From positions 1-64,000 of the forward strand of contig NZ_JAEPWM010000002.1 in assembly GCF_016654015.1 (NCBI RefSeq): a stretch of DNA of 64,000 nucleotides, given 5' to 3'. Made by a program: the position numbers and the translations under genes. Source of the DNA: Ramlibacter ginsenosidimutans. GTDB lineage: Bacteria > Pseudomonadota > Gammaproteobacteria > Burkholderiales > Burkholderiaceae_C. The notes below the pieces were generated by a model, which ran no database searches, had not been told where the DNA came from, and saw nothing but the letters and a program-made list of their open reading frames with translations. Below, one piece after another: positions 25,001-36,274 of this stretch (the first letter of the stretch is position 1; every line of letters begins with the position of its first letter).

Positions 25001-25214
25001 GGGGAGTCCTGTTCGTTCTGGTGCGGGCAAGCCGACCGCGGTGGGCCGCAATCGGTTCCTGCCTGCAGTGTGGGCCGGTGACCGCCGTTGCGTCGGTACG
25101 GCAACGCACGGAGCTGCGCGTGCGGCCCGTCGGACAGCCGAGGAGCGTCTGCGCCTGCATCCGCTGCGTACGCCGCCGCACAGACAAGGCGCCTCAGCGG
25201 CCTCAAGCTGGCCC

Positions 25215-25685
25215 ATGACCACACTTCACACGCGCACCACGCACATCGCGGCGGCTTCGGGCCGGCGCATCCAGCTTGCTTGCCAGGTCCTGCTGCTGGG
25301 AGCCACCGTGGCCTGCGTGTCCATCGCGGGCGCAGGCACCACCGCGGCGGCCGGCGCGCAGAAGCGCTACGAGCAGGAGCGCGCCGTGTGCATGACGGGC
25401 CAGTCCAACCAGGCCCGCGCCACCTGCCTCAAGGAGGCGGGCGCCGCCTACGAGGAGGCGAAGCACCATGCGCTCGGCGCGGGCGAGGCGCCCGACGCGC
25501 GCAATGCACTGCAGCGTTGCGAAGGCCTGCCGAGCGCCGACCGCGCGGCCTGCACGGAGCGTGTGCAGGGGCAAGGCACCACGACCGGCAGCGCAGCGGC
25601 CGGCGGGACGATGAGCGAAATGACAGTCACCACGCCGGCGGCCGCGGCGGCACCGCAGGCGCCTGCCGCTGCGCCAGCCCGGTAG
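25215..25685 (+). CDS. Secreted four-cysteine protein of unknown function
   Basis: A 156-residue exported protein. A hydrophobic N-terminal region (LACQVLLLGATVACVSIAGAG) is followed by a core with four cysteines in the pattern ERAVCMTGQSNQARATCLKEAG and ALQRCEGLPSADRAACTERV, consistent with two disulfides. The tail is Ala/Pro-rich. I have seen this core in other Burkholderiales proteins without an assigned function. The next gene begins 5 bp downstream, so the three small genes to 26284 probably form an operon. Confidence 0.72.
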   Translation: MTTLHTRTTHIAAASGRRIQLACQVLLLGATVACVSIAGAGTTAAAGAQKRYEQERAVCMTGQSNQARATCLKEAGAAYEEAKHHALGAGEAPDARNALQRCEGLPSADRAACTERVQGQGTTTGSAAAGGTMSEMTVTTPAAAAAPQAPAAAPAR

Positions 25686-25690
25686 CCCTC

Positions 25691-25990
25691 ATGTTCAACG
25701 CGCACGAAGTGACCGGTGCCGGCTTCTACTGGTACCTCGACGCCATCGGCTCTCGGCCGCAGGTGGTCGAGATCGCCGGTGACGACGTGCTCACGGTGCG
25801 GTTCACCGGCCGCGCGGACGAGGACGCGCTGGCGGACCTGAGCGGGACCTTCGTCGGTCCCTTGCGGCCGCCCGGTGCGCAGCAGGCGCTCAGCGACGCG
25901 GAACAGAAGGCCGTGCACGCGGCCGTCTCCAGGACGGTCGCTCGCCCGCCGGTGCCGGCCCATGAAGCCGGTGAAGGCCATCCCAGCTGA
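25691..25990 (+). CDS. Small protein of unknown function
   Basis: A 99-residue soluble protein: FNAHEVTGAGFYWYLDAI, then EIAGDDVLTVRFTGRADEDALADLSGTFVGPLRPP. The first half looks like a small beta fold and the last third is polar. It follows the four-cysteine gene by 5 bp. No family recognised. Confidence 0.6.
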   Translation: MFNAHEVTGAGFYWYLDAIGSRPQVVEIAGDDVLTVRFTGRADEDALADLSGTFVGPLRPPGAQQALSDAEQKAVHAAVSRTVARPPVPAHEAGEGHPS

Positions 25991-26005
25991 TGCGAGGTCC
26001 ACCCC

Positions 26006-26284
26006 ATGATTCCCAATCCTCTTTTCGCCGCACCCCTTCCCGCGACCATCGCCGCTGCGCGCAGCTTCCTCGATGCAGCCCTGCGCGAGGAGGGTGAAGC
26101 CCTGGCGGCTGCAGGCGCCGTGGTGAGCCCCAATGCCGCGGGCAAGGCGCTGCGCGTCCTGGCCATGCGCTCGGTCGAGGCGGCGCATTCGCGTTCCACC
26201 GCCGCCATGGCCGCTCTGCGCACATTGACAGAGAGTGACGAGCGCACGCACGCCGCGATCCGCACCGCGAACGCGCCGAAGTGA
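26006..26284 (+). CDS. Small alanine-rich helical protein of unknown function
   Basis: A 92-residue protein, almost wholly helical and alanine-rich (TIAAARSFLDAALREEGEALAAAGA; KALRVLAMRSVEAAHSRSTAAMAALRTL). It begins 15 bp after the preceding gene. The composition is not decisive, but codon use and position in a short operon support a real gene. No family recognised. Confidence 0.5.
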   Translation: MIPNPLFAAPLPATIAAARSFLDAALREEGEALAAAGAVVSPNAAGKALRVLAMRSVEAAHSRSTAAMAALRTLTESDERTHAAIRTANAPK

Positions 26285-26482
26285 GCTTTCGGTGATGCCC
26301 CGTAGCGACTCGCGTGCATGAAGCCAGGCCCGCGCCGGTAGCAATCGGTTGCGGCCTGCCGCCGCGTGTCTGTCGCCAGGCGCACTTCGTCTTCTCGTGA
26401 GCGCGGGCGTGTCCGCCGCGCGACCATTTCATTGACGCGCAGCGGCATCGCCGCAATCCTCCACCTTCCAGGAGGAAGAACC

Positions 26483-26830
26483 ATGAACCCCAAGGCATGG
26501 CTGCTGCTCGGCGCAACGCTGGTGAGTGGCATGGCGCAAGCCACCTGCTACACCGTCTACAAGGCGAACGGCACCGTGCTGCAGCGAAGCTCCACGTCGC
26601 CGGTGAACCTGTCGGAGCAGATCGGCGATACCGTGCCGGCGAAGTTCGGGAGCGGAGCGACGATGGTCGTGTCGGGCGAGGGCGTGTACTGCAATAGCGC
26701 GAGCGAACGGCAGCAGGCGCCGAAGTCACTGGCGGACGCAGTGCTGCAGGACAAGAGCAGGAAAGCGGCGGCTGCCGGCAAGAAGGACGCCGCGCCCGCG
26801 GACGCAACGAAGACGGCGGCAAACAAGTAG
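26483..26830 (+). CDS. Small exported protein of unknown function
   Basis: A 115-residue protein with a signal peptide (MNPKAWLLLGATLVSGMAQA), two cysteines that probably pair (TCYTVYKANGTVLQRSS and GEGVYCNSAS), and a basic Ala/Lys tail (KSRKAAAAGKKDAAPADATK). The core resembles small periplasmic proteins seen in Comamonadaceae. A strong AGGAGGAAG site precedes the ATG. It is separated from the previous gene by about 200 bp in which I see nothing. Confidence 0.72.
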   Translation: MNPKAWLLLGATLVSGMAQATCYTVYKANGTVLQRSSTSPVNLSEQIGDTVPAKFGSGATMVVSGEGVYCNSASERQQAPKSLADAVLQDKSRKAAAAGKKDAAPADATKTAANK

Positions 26831-26860
26831 CGGAAAAGAGAAGCCGGTTCGCGGCCGCAC

Positions 26861-27073
26861 TCACTCCTCTTCCCAGCGGAACGGAGCGTCCAGCGCGTCC
26901 TGCCCGAGGTGGCGCAAGGCCCACTCCTTCGCCCTCGCGATGCCGACGCGGATCGCCTTGCCTTCGTCGCCATCCTCGGCGAGCACGGCGTTCGCGATCT
27001 CCACAGCCTTGGCGCGCACCGGCGGTGGCAGGTGCCGCATCGCCGGCGGATAGCGATCAGCGGTCCAGGGCAT
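26861..27073 (-). CDS. Small YdaT/DUF2188-like protein
   Basis: A 70-residue protein, MPWTADRYPPAMRHLPPPVR then AVEIANAVLAEDGDEGKAIRVGIARAKEWA, which matches my memory of the C-terminal motif of YdaT-like and ChaB-like small proteins. Function unknown. The start lies within the end of the small frame at 27057-27254, so the two may be co-translated. Confidence 0.65.
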   Translation of the reverse strand: MPWTADRYPPAMRHLPPPVRAKAVEIANAVLAEDGDEGKAIRVGIARAKEWALRHLGQDALDAPFRWEEE

Positions 27074-27254
27074 GGCTGCGCGGCATCAAGGTGACCGGAT
27101 AGCCGGCCTCGATGGCTTCACTGAGCAGCGGGTCGAGAACGATGTCGTTCATGCGCTTCATGCTGATGCGACGCGACTCGTGCGCGTTGACGTGGGTCAA
27201 GCCGCGCCGACGCAGCGCTTCATCGCCCGCGGCCTCGCAGGACGCGTCGACCAT
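27057..27254 (-). CDS. Possible small gene of unknown function
   Basis: A 65-residue frame (MVDASCEAAGDEALRRRGLT ... DIVLDPLLSEAIEAGYPVTL) that overlaps the next gene by 17 bp. It could instead start at the internal Met of MKRMNDIVLD (27161). No strong ribosome site and no family match are visible, so it may be spurious. Confidence 0.3.
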   Translation of the reverse strand: MVDASCEAAGDEALRRRGLTHVNAHESRRISMKRMNDIVLDPLLSEAIEAGYPVTLMPRSHALDR

Positions 27255-27288
27255 CAGCCGCGGGTAACCCCTAGGAGGCAGGCCGCGC

Positions 27289-27326
27289 TGTATCGATACA
27301 CTAAATCGGTTCAGTAAATCGATACA
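27289..27326. promoter_or_regulatory. Phased operator before the TRAP operon
   Basis: Three related units lie 13 bp apart, with their central CG at 27294, 27307 and 27320: TGTATCGATACA, CTAAATCGGTTCA and GTAAATCGATACA. The outer units also form an imperfect 38-bp inverted repeat. A central CG in a short palindrome is typical of LacI-family operators, and a LacI-type regulator is encoded in this operon. It lies 36-73 bp before the dctP start. Confidence 0.55.
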
Positions 27327-27361
27327 CCGCGGCCCAAGGCTGCACATCCGGAGACAAAACC

Positions 27362-28381
27362 ATGACCTTCTCCCGCCGCCGTTTCCTGCAATCCACCGGG
27401 GCCGCCGCGCTGAGCGCGCCCGCGTTCCTGGCGCACGCCCAGGCGCCGGTAGCGCTGCGCTTTTCGTCTTCGATGACGGCGGACGAGAACGCGGCGCACT
27501 ACGTCTGGTACCAGCGCATGCAGGCGAACCTGAAGGCGGCGGTCGGCGACGCGGTGCGTCTCGACTACTTCCCCAACAACCAGCTGGGCAAGGAAAGCGA
27601 CGTGGTGCAGCAGGTGAAGGTCGGCTCCATCGACATGATGGTCACCGGCTCGTCGATCTGGGCTACGGTGCTGCCGGAGATCGGCATGCTGGACCTGGGC
27701 TACATGTTCGACAGCTACGCGCAGGTGGCCAAGGCCATGGAAGGCCCGGTGGGTGCCACGTTCAACGACATGCTGCAAAAGCGCGCGGGCTGCACGATCC
27801 TGACCTGGGCATCGCACTTCGGCCCGCGCAACGTCTACACGAAGCAGCAGATCAAGACGCTCGCCGAGATCAAGGGCGTGAAGCTGCGCGTGCTGCCCAC
27901 GCCCGCGTTCATCGAGACCTTCAAGATCATGGGCGCGATCCCCACGCCCATTCCCTTCGGCGAGCTGTACATGTCGGCGCAGACGGGCGTGGTCGAGGGC
28001 TTCGAGCACGACGCCGGCACCGTGCTGGCCAGCAAGCTCAATGAAGTGACGAAGTCGTGCTGGCAGACCGAGCACCTGTTCAGCCCGATGATCGTGGTGA
28101 TCGGCCGGCGCAGCATGGAGAGGATCCCCGCGTCGCTACGCCCGGCGTTCCTCAAGGCCGTGGCCGAGAGCACGCAACAGGAGCGCGTGATCGCCAACGA
28201 GAAGGCGAACAGCGCCATTGCCGAACTCAAGACGAAGGGCATGACCTTCTTCCCGATGTCCGCGGCCGACCGCTCCACCGTCCGCAAGGAAATGCAGTCG
28301 CGCCTGTGGGCCGACTTCGCCAGGCAGTACCCCGCGACGGCGCCGATGTTCGACAGCATCGCCAAGATCCGCGCCGCCTGA
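27362..28381 (+). CDS. dctP: TRAP transporter substrate-binding protein (DctP type)
   Basis: A 339-residue periplasmic receptor with a Tat-type signal (TFSRRRFLQSTGAAALSAP, cleavage near AHAQ). The core has FFPNNQLG-like YFPNNQLGKESDVVQQVKVGSIDMM, and the DctP signature GVKLRVLPTPAFIETFKIMGAIPTPIPFGELYMSAQTGVVEG with the conserved Arg that binds a carboxylate. It delivers an organic acid to the fused DctQM permease encoded 10 bp downstream. The ligand is not known. Confidence 0.93.
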   Translation: MTFSRRRFLQSTGAAALSAPAFLAHAQAPVALRFSSSMTADENAAHYVWYQRMQANLKAAVGDAVRLDYFPNNQLGKESDVVQQVKVGSIDMMVTGSSIWATVLPEIGMLDLGYMFDSYAQVAKAMEGPVGATFNDMLQKRAGCTILTWASHFGPRNVYTKQQIKTLAEIKGVKLRVLPTPAFIETFKIMGAIPTPIPFGELYMSAQTGVVEGFEHDAGTVLASKLNEVTKSCWQTEHLFSPMIVVIGRRSMERIPASLRPAFLKAVAESTQQERVIANEKANSAIAELKTKGMTFFPMSAADRSTVRKEMQSRLWADFARQYPATAPMFDSIAKIRAA

Positions 28382-28391
28382 GGGCTGAAGG

Positions 28392-30302
28392 ATGGCTGCC
28401 GTGCTTCCCACCGACGACGCGACCACCACGGCGCTGCATGGCTCCGCGCCGGGGTGGGGATTCGCCCACGAGAGCCAGCCGGGTCGCTGGCTGGCCCGCC
28501 TGACCCGCTGGACCGAATACCTGTCCGGCGCGGTGCTGGCCATCGACGTGATGGTGGTGTTCGTGTCGGTGATCTACCGCTACTTCCTGCACGACCCGGT
28601 GGACTGGGCCGAGGAGATTGCGCGCGCGCTCATGATCGTGCTGGTCTTCCTGGGCGCCGCGACGACGCTCGCTCGCAGCCAGCACGTGGGGATCGACCTG
28701 TTCCGCCAATGGCTGCCCGCCAGCTGGCAGCCGGCCCTGGTGCAGATCGGGCACTGGATCATCGCGGGCGTGGCCGGCAGCCTGTGCGTGTCGTCGCTGA
28801 TGCTGCTGGTGGATTCGTTCGAACAGACGACTTCGCTGGGCCTGCCGCAATACCTGTACGTGTACCCCGTCGTCATCGGCAGCCTGTTCATGACGCTGTT
28901 CGGCCTGGCCAACGCGCTGAATGCGCCGGCGCGGCGCGTGATCGGAACGCTGGTCGCCAGCCTCGCCGTGCTGGGCGCCATCTACGCGTGGAACGCCTTC
29001 GTGCCTGGCGCGGCCGTGCCGCACGGGCTGATGCTGCTCGGCGCCTTCGTGTTCGGCCTGGTGGCCGGCGTGCCGATCGGCTTCGTGCTCGCGTTCGCGT
29101 CGTTGCTGTACTTCCTGGCCGACCCCACGCTGCCGCTGATGGTGTACTCGCAGCAGGTGATGGCCGGCAGCGACCATTTCGTGCTGCTGGCGATTCCCTT
29201 CTTCGTGCTGGCCGGCCTGCTCATGGAGAGCAACGGCATGTCGTCGCGGCTGATCGAACTGCTGCTGCGCGTGTTCGGCCGCGTGCGCGGCGGCATGGGC
29301 CTGATCACGATCACGGCCACCGCCTTCTTCTCCGGCGTGTCGGGTTCCAAGCTGGCCGACGTGGCCGCCGTGGGCGGCATCGTGATGCCTGCGGTCCGCC
29401 GCACCCGGCAGGACCCGAACGAAGCGGCCGGCCTGCTGGCGGCCAGCGCCGTGATGGCCGAGACGATCCCGCCCTGCGTGAACATGATCATCATGGGCTT
29501 CGTGGCCAACCTCTCGATCGCGGGCCTGTTCATGGCGGGCCTGCTGCCCGCCGCCGTGATGGCGCTGTCGCTCGCCGCCCTGGCGGTGATCGTGGGTCGC
29601 AAGATCGATCCGGACGAGGCCTTCCCGCATCGCCGGCCGCTGCTGCGCCTGCTGGGCGGCGCGCTGGTGGCCGTGCTGATGGTCGCCATGATCGGCAAGG
29701 GCGTGACCTCCGGCGTGGCCACGTCCACCGAGGTCTCGGCGTTCGCGGTGATCTATGCGCTGGTCGCAGGCAGCCTCGCGTTCCGCGAATTGAGCGTCAG
29801 GGGCATCGCGCAGCTGTTCGTGAAGTCGGCCTCCATGGCGGGCAGCATCCTGTTCATCGTCGCCGCGGCCTCCAGCCTGTCGTTCGCACTGACCATCGAG
29901 CAGATCCCGCAGCTGGTGTCGTCGTCGATGATCGCCTTCGCCCAGCACTGGGGCAGCACCATGTTCATGTTGCTGGCGGTGCTGATGATGGTGGTGTTCG
30001 GCGCCGTGCTGGAAGGCGCGCCGGCGCTGATCATCTTCGGGCCGCTGCTGACGCCGATCGCGGCGCAGCTGGGCATCAACCCGCTGCACTTCGGCACCGT
30101 CATGGTGATCGCGATGGGCCTGGGCCTGTTCGCGCCGCCGATCGGCCTGGGCCTGTTCGCCACCTGCGCCATGACCGGCACGCAGGTGAAGCACGTGGCA
30201 CGGCCGATGCTGAAGTACCTGGCGGTGCTCGCCGCCACGCTGATCCTGCTGGTGCTCGTGCCCGCGTTTTCGCTCTGGCTGCCGACGCGCCTGGGGCTGT
30301 AG
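28392..30302 (+). CDS. dctQM: Fused TRAP transporter permease (DctQ-DctM)
   Basis: A 636-residue inner-membrane protein. The first 185 residues are a DctQ small subunit (VFVSVIYRYFLHDPVDWAEEIARALMIVLVF). From about residue 205 it is a DctM large subunit, with GVPIGFVLAFASLLYFL, ATAFFSGVSGSKLADVAAVGGIVMPAV, ETIPPCVNMIIMG and LGLFAPPIGLGLF. Fusion of Q and M is known in a minority of TRAP systems. Transport is driven by the Na+ gradient. The gene lies between the receptor and regulator genes in one operon. Confidence 0.93.
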   Translation: MAAVLPTDDATTTALHGSAPGWGFAHESQPGRWLARLTRWTEYLSGAVLAIDVMVVFVSVIYRYFLHDPVDWAEEIARALMIVLVFLGAATTLARSQHVGIDLFRQWLPASWQPALVQIGHWIIAGVAGSLCVSSLMLLVDSFEQTTSLGLPQYLYVYPVVIGSLFMTLFGLANALNAPARRVIGTLVASLAVLGAIYAWNAFVPGAAVPHGLMLLGAFVFGLVAGVPIGFVLAFASLLYFLADPTLPLMVYSQQVMAGSDHFVLLAIPFFVLAGLLMESNGMSSRLIELLLRVFGRVRGGMGLITITATAFFSGVSGSKLADVAAVGGIVMPAVRRTRQDPNEAAGLLAASAVMAETIPPCVNMIIMGFVANLSIAGLFMAGLLPAAVMALSLAALAVIVGRKIDPDEAFPHRRPLLRLLGGALVAVLMVAMIGKGVTSGVATSTEVSAFAVIYALVAGSLAFRELSVRGIAQLFVKSASMAGSILFIVAAASSLSFALTIEQIPQLVSSSMIAFAQHWGSTMFMLLAVLMMVVFGAVLEGAPALIIFGPLLTPIAAQLGINPLHFGTVMVIAMGLGLFAPPIGLGLFATCAMTGTQVKHVARPMLKYLAVLAATLILLVLVPAFSLWLPTRLGL

Positions 30303-30326
30303 GTCGGTGCCCGAGGAAAGAACGCC

Positions 30327-31421
30327 ATGAGCACGACGATCCAGGATGTCGCCCGCCACGCCGGCGTGTCGGTGAGCACGGTGTCGAACGTCCTGAACGG
30401 CCGGACGGACCGCATGCGGCCGGAGACGCTGGCGCGCGTGCAGGCCGCGATCGCGGCGCTGCAGTTCCGTCCCAGCAAGCTCGCGCAGCAGCTCAAGACC
30501 GGCCAGACGCCGCTGCTCGGGCTGCTGGTGCCATCGCTCACGAACCCCATGTACGGCTACATGGCGCGCGAGATCGAGGCTTACGCGCAGCAGCAGTACG
30601 GCTACCGGCTCCTGATCGGCAGCACCTATCGCGACCGCCAGAAGGAGCAGGCCTTCTTCGACGACCTGCTCGCGCACGGCGTGCGCCGTGTCATCGTGAT
30701 CTCGTCGCTCGCCGACGAACGCCACTTCGAGTCGGCAGTGGAACGCGGCATGGCGGTCGTGAGCTACGACCGCGGCGCCACGCCCGGCAAGCGATCACGC
30801 GTGTGGCACGTGATGCCGGACAACTTCGAGGCCGCGAGGCTGGCCACGCGGCACCTGGTGGAGCGTGGCCACCGCCGCCTCGCTTTCGCGACAGTGGCCG
30901 GCATGACGATGAGCCGCAGCGCCAAGATCGACGGCTTCCATGCCGCTGCCGAGGAAGCGGGGCTGCGCGGCGAGGCCGAGGTGCTGGATGGCGGCGCGCT
31001 CGACGAATACGGCGACGCGATGATCGCGGAAGTCGGCCGCGCCACCGCGCAACGGCTGGCCGCGATGGATCCGCGGCCCACGGGCGTCGTCGCACTCAAC
31101 GACCTGATGGCCATCGGCCTCATGGCTGGCCTGCGCGAAGCCGGGCTGGAAGTGCCACGCGATATTTCGGTGGTCGGCATGGACGGCATCTATCTCGGCG
31201 CGCTGAGCAACCCCGCCCTGTCGACCGTGCAACTGCCCGTCCCCGAGATGACGCGGGCAATGGTCGACCGCGCGATGCAGCCCGAAGCCCCGAACGACAC
31301 CACGCAGATCGACCAGGTGTTCGCGCCCGAACGCCTGGTGCAACGCGAATCCGTGGCGGCGCCGCCTGCGCGGCAACGCGCCGCCAAGGCAACGAACGAC
31401 GAGGAAAAGACAGCCCCATGA
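30327..31421 (+). CDS. LacI-family transcriptional regulator
   Basis: A 364-residue repressor. The N-terminal helix-turn-helix and hinge read TIQDVARHAGVSVSTVSNVLNG ... MRPETLARVQAAIAALQFRPSKLAQQLKTG; the remainder is a periplasmic-binding fold (LLGLLVPSLTNPMYGYMAREIE; TGVVALNDLMAIGLMAGLREAG). It is encoded inside the TRAP operon, and its stop overlaps the dehydrogenase start, so it likely regulates the whole operon through the phased sites at 27289-27326. The inducer is probably the transported compound or its product. Confidence 0.93.
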   Translation: MSTTIQDVARHAGVSVSTVSNVLNGRTDRMRPETLARVQAAIAALQFRPSKLAQQLKTGQTPLLGLLVPSLTNPMYGYMAREIEAYAQQQYGYRLLIGSTYRDRQKEQAFFDDLLAHGVRRVIVISSLADERHFESAVERGMAVVSYDRGATPGKRSRVWHVMPDNFEAARLATRHLVERGHRRLAFATVAGMTMSRSAKIDGFHAAAEEAGLRGEAEVLDGGALDEYGDAMIAEVGRATAQRLAAMDPRPTGVVALNDLMAIGLMAGLREAGLEVPRDISVVGMDGIYLGALSNPALSTVQLPVPEMTRAMVDRAMQPEAPNDTTQIDQVFAPERLVQRESVAAPPARQRAAKATNDEEKTAP

Positions 31422-32428
31422 CCGTGGTCTACGTGAGCCACCCCAGCAACCGGCTGGACCAGTATTTCGGGCCGCGCGCGCTGCAGCAGCTGCGTTCCAT
31501 CGCCGAGGTCCGGCTCAACCCGCAGCCGCGCGAGCTGGACACCGCGGAACTGATAGCCGCGGCCCAGGGCTGCGACGCCCTGATCGCCTACCGGCAGACG
31601 CCAGGACCGCGCGCCTTGTTCGCCGGACTGCCGCAGCTGGCCGCCTTCATCCGCTGCGCCGTGGACATCCGCACGGTGGACGTCGCCGCCGCGAGCGAAC
31701 ATGGCGTGCTGGTCACTCAGGCTTCGGCCGGCTTCGTCGCGGCCGTGAGCGAGTGGATCGTCGGCGTGATGGTGGACCTGGCGCGCGGCATCACCCGCTA
31801 CGCTGCCGAATACCACGCGAATGGCAGCGCGGTGCCCGTCATGGGCCGGCAACTGCGCGGCGCCACGCTCGGCGTCATCGGCCATGGACAGATCGGGTCC
31901 GACCTCGCGAGCCTGGGCATCGCACTGGGCATGCAGGTGCTCGTGAACACGCCCGAGACTGTGCCCGCGCGCGACGGCCTGCAGCAGGCCGCGCTGGCGG
32001 CGCTGCTGGAGCAGTCCGACTTCGTGGTGTGCCTGGCGCCCGCGAACGCGCGGACCGCCAACCTGATGAACGCCGAGACCTTCGGCGCCATGAAGAAGGG
32101 CAGCTTCTTCATCAATGCCGCGCGCGGCGAGCTGGTGGACGAGGCCGCGCTGCTGGCGGCGCTGGACAGCGGCCACCTCGCCGGTTGCGCGCTCGACGTC
32201 GGCCGCGCCCCCGACCAGATGCCGTCACCCGCACTCGCGCGTCACCCGCTGGTCATCGCCACCCCGCACATCGGCGGACTCACGGTGCCTGCGATCGAAC
32301 ACCAGGCGCTGGAGACGGTGACGCAACTGGAGCAACTGCAGCGCGGAACGATGCCGCGCGGCGTGGTGAATCCCGAGCACGCGCTGCGCCTGCAGCGCTG
32401 GCGTGCCCAGGCCGGGAAGCTTGCATGA
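31418..32428 (+). CDS. D-2-hydroxyacid dehydrogenase-like protein
   Basis: A 336-residue protein of the D-isomer-specific 2-hydroxyacid dehydrogenase fold. The NAD site is LGVIGHGQIGSDLASLGIALG, the catalytic Arg is in FFINAARGELVDEAAL and the His in IATPHIGGLT. The region that normally carries the catalytic Glu (DVFExEP) reads DVGRAPDQMP, so the usual acid is not where expected, although a nearby Asp could serve. It overlaps both neighbours by ATGA and acts in the TRAP operon pathway, probably on a 2-hydroxy or 2-keto acid. Confidence 0.85.
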   Translation: MTVVYVSHPSNRLDQYFGPRALQQLRSIAEVRLNPQPRELDTAELIAAAQGCDALIAYRQTPGPRALFAGLPQLAAFIRCAVDIRTVDVAAASEHGVLVTQASAGFVAAVSEWIVGVMVDLARGITRYAAEYHANGSAVPVMGRQLRGATLGVIGHGQIGSDLASLGIALGMQVLVNTPETVPARDGLQQAALAALLEQSDFVVCLAPANARTANLMNAETFGAMKKGSFFINAARGELVDEAALLAALDSGHLAGCALDVGRAPDQMPSPALARHPLVIATPHIGGLTVPAIEHQALETVTQLEQLQRGTMPRGVVNPEHALRLQRWRAQAGKLA

Positions 32429-33237
32429 CAACGACCGACTGGTCCGAGGCTTGCGACTGCCACGTGCACGTGTACGAGCCGGGCTATCCGCTCGCACCGA
32501 CAGCCACCTTCCAGCCGCCGCACGCACCGGCGAGTGCCTACCGCGAAGTGCAGCGTGCGCTGGGCATCGGCCGCGTCGTCGTCGTGCAGCCGACGGGCTA
32601 CGGATTCGACAACCGCTGCACGCTGGCAGCCATCGCCGAACTCGGCGCGGGCGCACGTGGCGTCGCGGTGATCCGTCCGGACACGCCGGAGGCCGAACTC
32701 CATCGGCTGCATGCCGCGGGCATTCGCGGAGTGCGCTACATGATGCTGCCGGGTGGCGTGCTGCCCTGGGATGGCCTGGAGGAGACGGCCGCGCGGATCG
32801 CGCCCCTGGGCTGGCACATCAACCTGCAGCTCGATGGCCGCACCTTGCCCGAGCACGAACAGCGGCTGCGCCAACTGCCCGGCCGGCTGGTGATCGATCA
32901 CGTGGCGAAGTTTCTCGGCCCCGTGACCGTCGCCGATGAAGCATTCGCCAGCCTGCGGCGGCTGCTCGATGCGGGCCATTGCTGGATCAAGTTGTCTGCG
33001 CCGTACGAGAGTTCGCGCAGCGGCCCGCCGCACTATGCCGATGTCGCGGCGCTGGTGCGCGAACTCGCGCGTGCGCACCCGGAGCGCGGCCTGTGGGCCA
33101 GCAACTGGCCGCATCCGAACGTGCTGCCGCGGCCCTCAGATGGGGACTTGCTGGAGTGGGCCCGTGGCCTGATGGGCGCCGAGTCTGCGCAGCGCCGCAT
33201 CCTGGTGGACAACCCGGCTGCGCTCTACGGGTTCTGA
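32425..33237 (+). CDS. Amidohydrolase-family lactonase-like protein (LigI/COG3618 type)
   Basis: A 270-residue TIM-barrel protein with HxH (CDCHVHVYEPGYPLAP), GIRGVRYMMLPGGVLPWD, VIDHVAKF and WIKLSAPYE, the plan of 2-pyrone-4,6-dicarboxylate lactonase and sugar-lactone relatives. At the C-terminal motif, where many family members have Asp (DWPH), this one has Asn (ASNWPHPN, near residue 227). It is the last gene of the TRAP operon. A lactone hydrolase or isomerase acting with the dehydrogenase on a sugar acid or dicarboxylate is the simplest reading, but the substrate is inference. Confidence 0.85.
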   Translation: MTTTDWSEACDCHVHVYEPGYPLAPTATFQPPHAPASAYREVQRALGIGRVVVVQPTGYGFDNRCTLAAIAELGAGARGVAVIRPDTPEAELHRLHAAGIRGVRYMMLPGGVLPWDGLEETAARIAPLGWHINLQLDGRTLPEHEQRLRQLPGRLVIDHVAKFLGPVTVADEAFASLRRLLDAGHCWIKLSAPYESSRSGPPHYADVAALVRELARAHPERGLWASNWPHPNVLPRPSDGDLLEWARGLMGAESAQRRILVDNPAALYGF

Positions 33238-33279
33238 GCGATCAGGGCGACGACCGAAACCACCAGCGCTGCGCCTGGG

Positions 33280-36118
<2,839 letters not shown>

Positions 36119-36168
36119 TCAAACTCTCGAAGCGCGGAACCCGCTTCGGCGGCGGGCTCCCTGTTTTC

Positions 36169-36246
36169 GTAAGCTGGGGGTGAGCATCGCGAACCCCAGC
36201 GCTTTCGCGCATCGCCGGGGTTCGCTGTCGCTCGCCGCCAGCCTAC
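36169..36246. repeat. Inverted pair of type-A repeats between gyrB and dnaN
   Basis: A diverged plus copy lies at 36169-36200 (GTAAGCTGGGGGTGAG ... GCGAACCCCAGC) and a minus copy at 36214-36246 with one extra base. They face each other across 13 bp, so the transcript could fold into a long hairpin between the dnaN and gyrB messages. Confidence 0.85.
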
Positions 36247-36274
36247 GAAGGCACGCCACAGGGGCGCGCCGGCG

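Noticed and set aside
28454..32428. A 1324-codon plus-strand frame through the TRAP genes
   Set aside because: Only its last part is a real gene (the dehydrogenase from 31418); the rest is an out-of-frame reading of dctQM and the LacI gene.
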